Assembly (NCBI RefSeq): GCF_900129655.1
Contig: NZ_FQWK01000003.1
Span: forward strand, 248,001-312,000
Length of the DNA: 64,000 bases
Source of the DNA: Bacteroides clarus YIT 12056
GTDB taxonomy: Bacteria; Bacteroidota; Bacteroidia; Bacteroidales; Bacteroidaceae
Direction of reading: 5' to 3'
The notes beneath the pieces were generated by a model. It worked only from the letters and a program-made list of their open reading frames with translations, did no database searches and had not been told where the DNA came from. Position 1 is the stretch's first letter. The number at the start of each line of letters is the position of its first letter. Made by a program: the position numbers and the translations under genes. Below are positions 63,601 through 64,000 of the stretch, piece by piece.

Positions 63601-63796
63601 GAAAGATGAAATAGACAGACAGCTATTCCTTGATATTAATATTCTTGACAACGAGCCAGCATTTGGTCAGGATGTGCTGTCTATCATAGGCAAGGAACTT
63701 ATAGCGATGAAGATACGGGCAGACATCAAAGACCGCAAGTATCTAAGCAGCTTGATAACAACAGAGTATTTACAACAACGCAATTACGCTTATTAG
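60626..63796 (+). CDS. hsdR: Type I restriction endonuclease subunit R
   Basis: A 1056-residue motor-nuclease subunit. The nuclease domain has PD-(D/E)XK residues in FRPDITCFVNG (about 120) and AFIEVKKPN (about 138). The SF2 helicase carries Walker A HTQGSGKTA (about 326), VDEAHRG (about 440), LTGTPLL, and LTGFDAPRLKKL with QALTRVNRP for the second RecA fold. A helical C-terminus would bind HsdM/S. Length and motif order are normal. hsdM starts 3 nt after its stop. Confidence 0.95.
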   Translation: MGNNKFNENTRVQVPAALHLCKLGYTYLDNICAYDTKTNILIDVFLNAVKRLNPGLSGSEASLLYAKIVNIANNDDLGREFYQLLSANSGMKLIDFENPENNDWHVTTEFTCENEDTEDEFRPDITCFVNGLPLAFIEVKKPNNREGILAERERINKRMSKSCFRRFFNITQLMIFSNNQEYDTDSRVPIQGAFYCCAAKEKAFFNVFREEDKRYVSDYPYRIITDEIENRVLKHRNCVVIKNLQEYQTNKAVTTPTNRIITSMLSKERFLFLLRYGFAYVERKIELDDGTQGTQLQKHVMRYQQLFASYAIRNALSKGVKSGIIWHTQGSGKTALAYYSVKSLTDYFAQRNVVAKFYFIVDRIDLMEQATDEFAARGLVVHNAKSRKELMDDIASREVTSNDEGKPEIMVVNIQKFKEDKAKVTVDDSYSTNLQRIFFVDEAHRGYNPQGSFLANLLEADQSAVKIALTGTPLLKEERESWRVFGDYIHTYYYDKSIADGYTCKLMREPVETVYKEKIENILDQLAGNVEVKKSDIDRNQIMEHESYLNALLDYIISDFRRFRKEQNDETVGAMIVCRTNPQARELYRLWQERFNIASKVSQHQEQQMYMAAEPMLQYGNYKPLTASLILHDEGDKQERKEYIEGFKKLQEIDVLIVNKMLLTGFDAPRLKKLYLGRSLDGHDLLQALTRVNRPYHDFKYGYVVDFVDIKENFDATNDRYLRELNRTSDESDNTHTENIANDILVSKEDVETKIKEIKSVLFNFTIDDVEEFRKQIDEIENKDSLYKLRNTLTDAKAIINQVRSFGDEETKEKLASLPMGRISSLITEVTHRIERINLFESTEHMADVSGIINVALSELEFEFKKGIPEELRIVVNDIRERSERVQAEFEANFDTKEERYVILADEFREYFRKKGFVPQSTEDAKASIQYMDEVMKKIREINRRNNILKRKYKGDERFVRIHKRIEEQNQKRERPIISAHEYEIAENLAKMKDEIDRQLFLDINILDNEPAFGQDVLSIIGKELIAMKIRADIKDRKYLSSLITTEYLQQRNYAY

Positions 63797-63799
63797 CAT

Positions 63800-64000
63800 A
63801 TGGGTAATATCAATATATCAGAGGCTACAATAGCTCTTATCGATTCTCTTAAAAGCACCACTGGAGCTTTCGGATTGGCAGGAACAGGAAGTGAGTACAA
63901 GATTGTGACAGAAATGTTCCTCTATAAATTCTTCAATGACAAGTTTGGCTATGAAGCCAAGCGTGACCCGATGTATGGTGAACGCTTGTCAAAAGCAGAG
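63800..64000 (+). CDS. hsdM: Type I restriction system methyltransferase subunit, N-terminal part
   Basis: The gene starts with ATG at 63800 and is cut by the window end after 67 codons. The visible N-terminus (MGNINISEATIALIDSLKS, with GSEYKIVTEMFLYKFFNDKFGYE) fits the helical N-terminal domain of type I N6-adenine methyltransferases. The catalytic domain (NPPF/Y motif) lies beyond the edge. It directly follows hsdR, which supports the call. The specificity subunit is presumably downstream. Confidence 0.75.
   Translation, partial: MGNINISEATIALIDSLKSTTGAFGLAGTGSEYKIVTEMFLYKFFNDKFGYEAKRDPMYGERLSKAE

Overview
The window is chromosomal DNA of a Bacteroides species. Promoters repeatedly carry the Bacteroidetes -7 box TAnnTTTG with a TTTG element 19-20 bp upstream. 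The gene set is typical of the genus: a FeoA-FeoB fusion, Rho with a long disordered insert, BtuG-type cobalamin capture, DUF4248 and HU-like proteins, PepSY-like proteins, an AraC regulator with TPRs and a membrane segment, and an NBU-type mobilizable element. The species cannot be fixed from sequence reading alone.

1-16.9 kb is mostly core genome. It holds the end of L-asparaginase II and a porin, tRNA-Cys, the feoAB iron importer with a small Cys-rich partner, tilS, an EFR1-type flavodoxin-ferredoxin, rho, ffh, folD, a CapA-like protein, tRNA-His, a frameshifted histidine-kinase remnant, a TPR/AraC membrane regulator and a B12-binding radical SAM protein.

17.04-27.50 kb is an integrated mobilizable element of about 10.5 kb, inserted at the 3' end of tRNA-Ser(UGA). 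It is bounded by a 13-bp direct repeat. Its order is tyrosine integrase, YhcG-type nuclease, a coiled-coil protein, DUF3853 protein, RecA/RepA-like ATPase, a repeat cluster that looks like an origin, Toprim primase, a stem-loop cluster that looks like oriT, MobV relaxase, a structured RNA of about 200 nt, and two lipoproteins. Integrase, ATPase, primase and relaxase form the mobilization and replication core; the rest is cargo.

27.7-54.2 kb returns to core functions: mutS2 and sdaA, a two-component system with PepSY-like and DUF4738 exported proteins, a DUF4248/HU/HU cluster, a Trk-type potassium uptake pair, TrpB2, a CLC channel with an RCK_C domain, an ECF sigma/anti-sigma/Spy-like operon, and a DUF4250 gene. 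A cobalamin-riboswitch-controlled btuB-btuG-btuF-btuC operon follows, then a divergent MFS/AraC pair and a HAD-hotdog fusion that resembles a menaquinone-pathway thioesterase.

54.3-64.0 kb is a defence-like island. A 1624-residue single polypeptide joins a DnaQ-like exonuclease domain, a RecQ helicase and a UvrD-type helicase. It is followed by a two-TM protein of unknown function, a small XRE regulator, and type I restriction genes hsdR and hsdM; hsdM is cut by the window edge. The least-explained items are the triple-fusion helicase, the element's structured RNA, its inverted repeat sets, and a shared C-terminal tail on its primase and relaxase.
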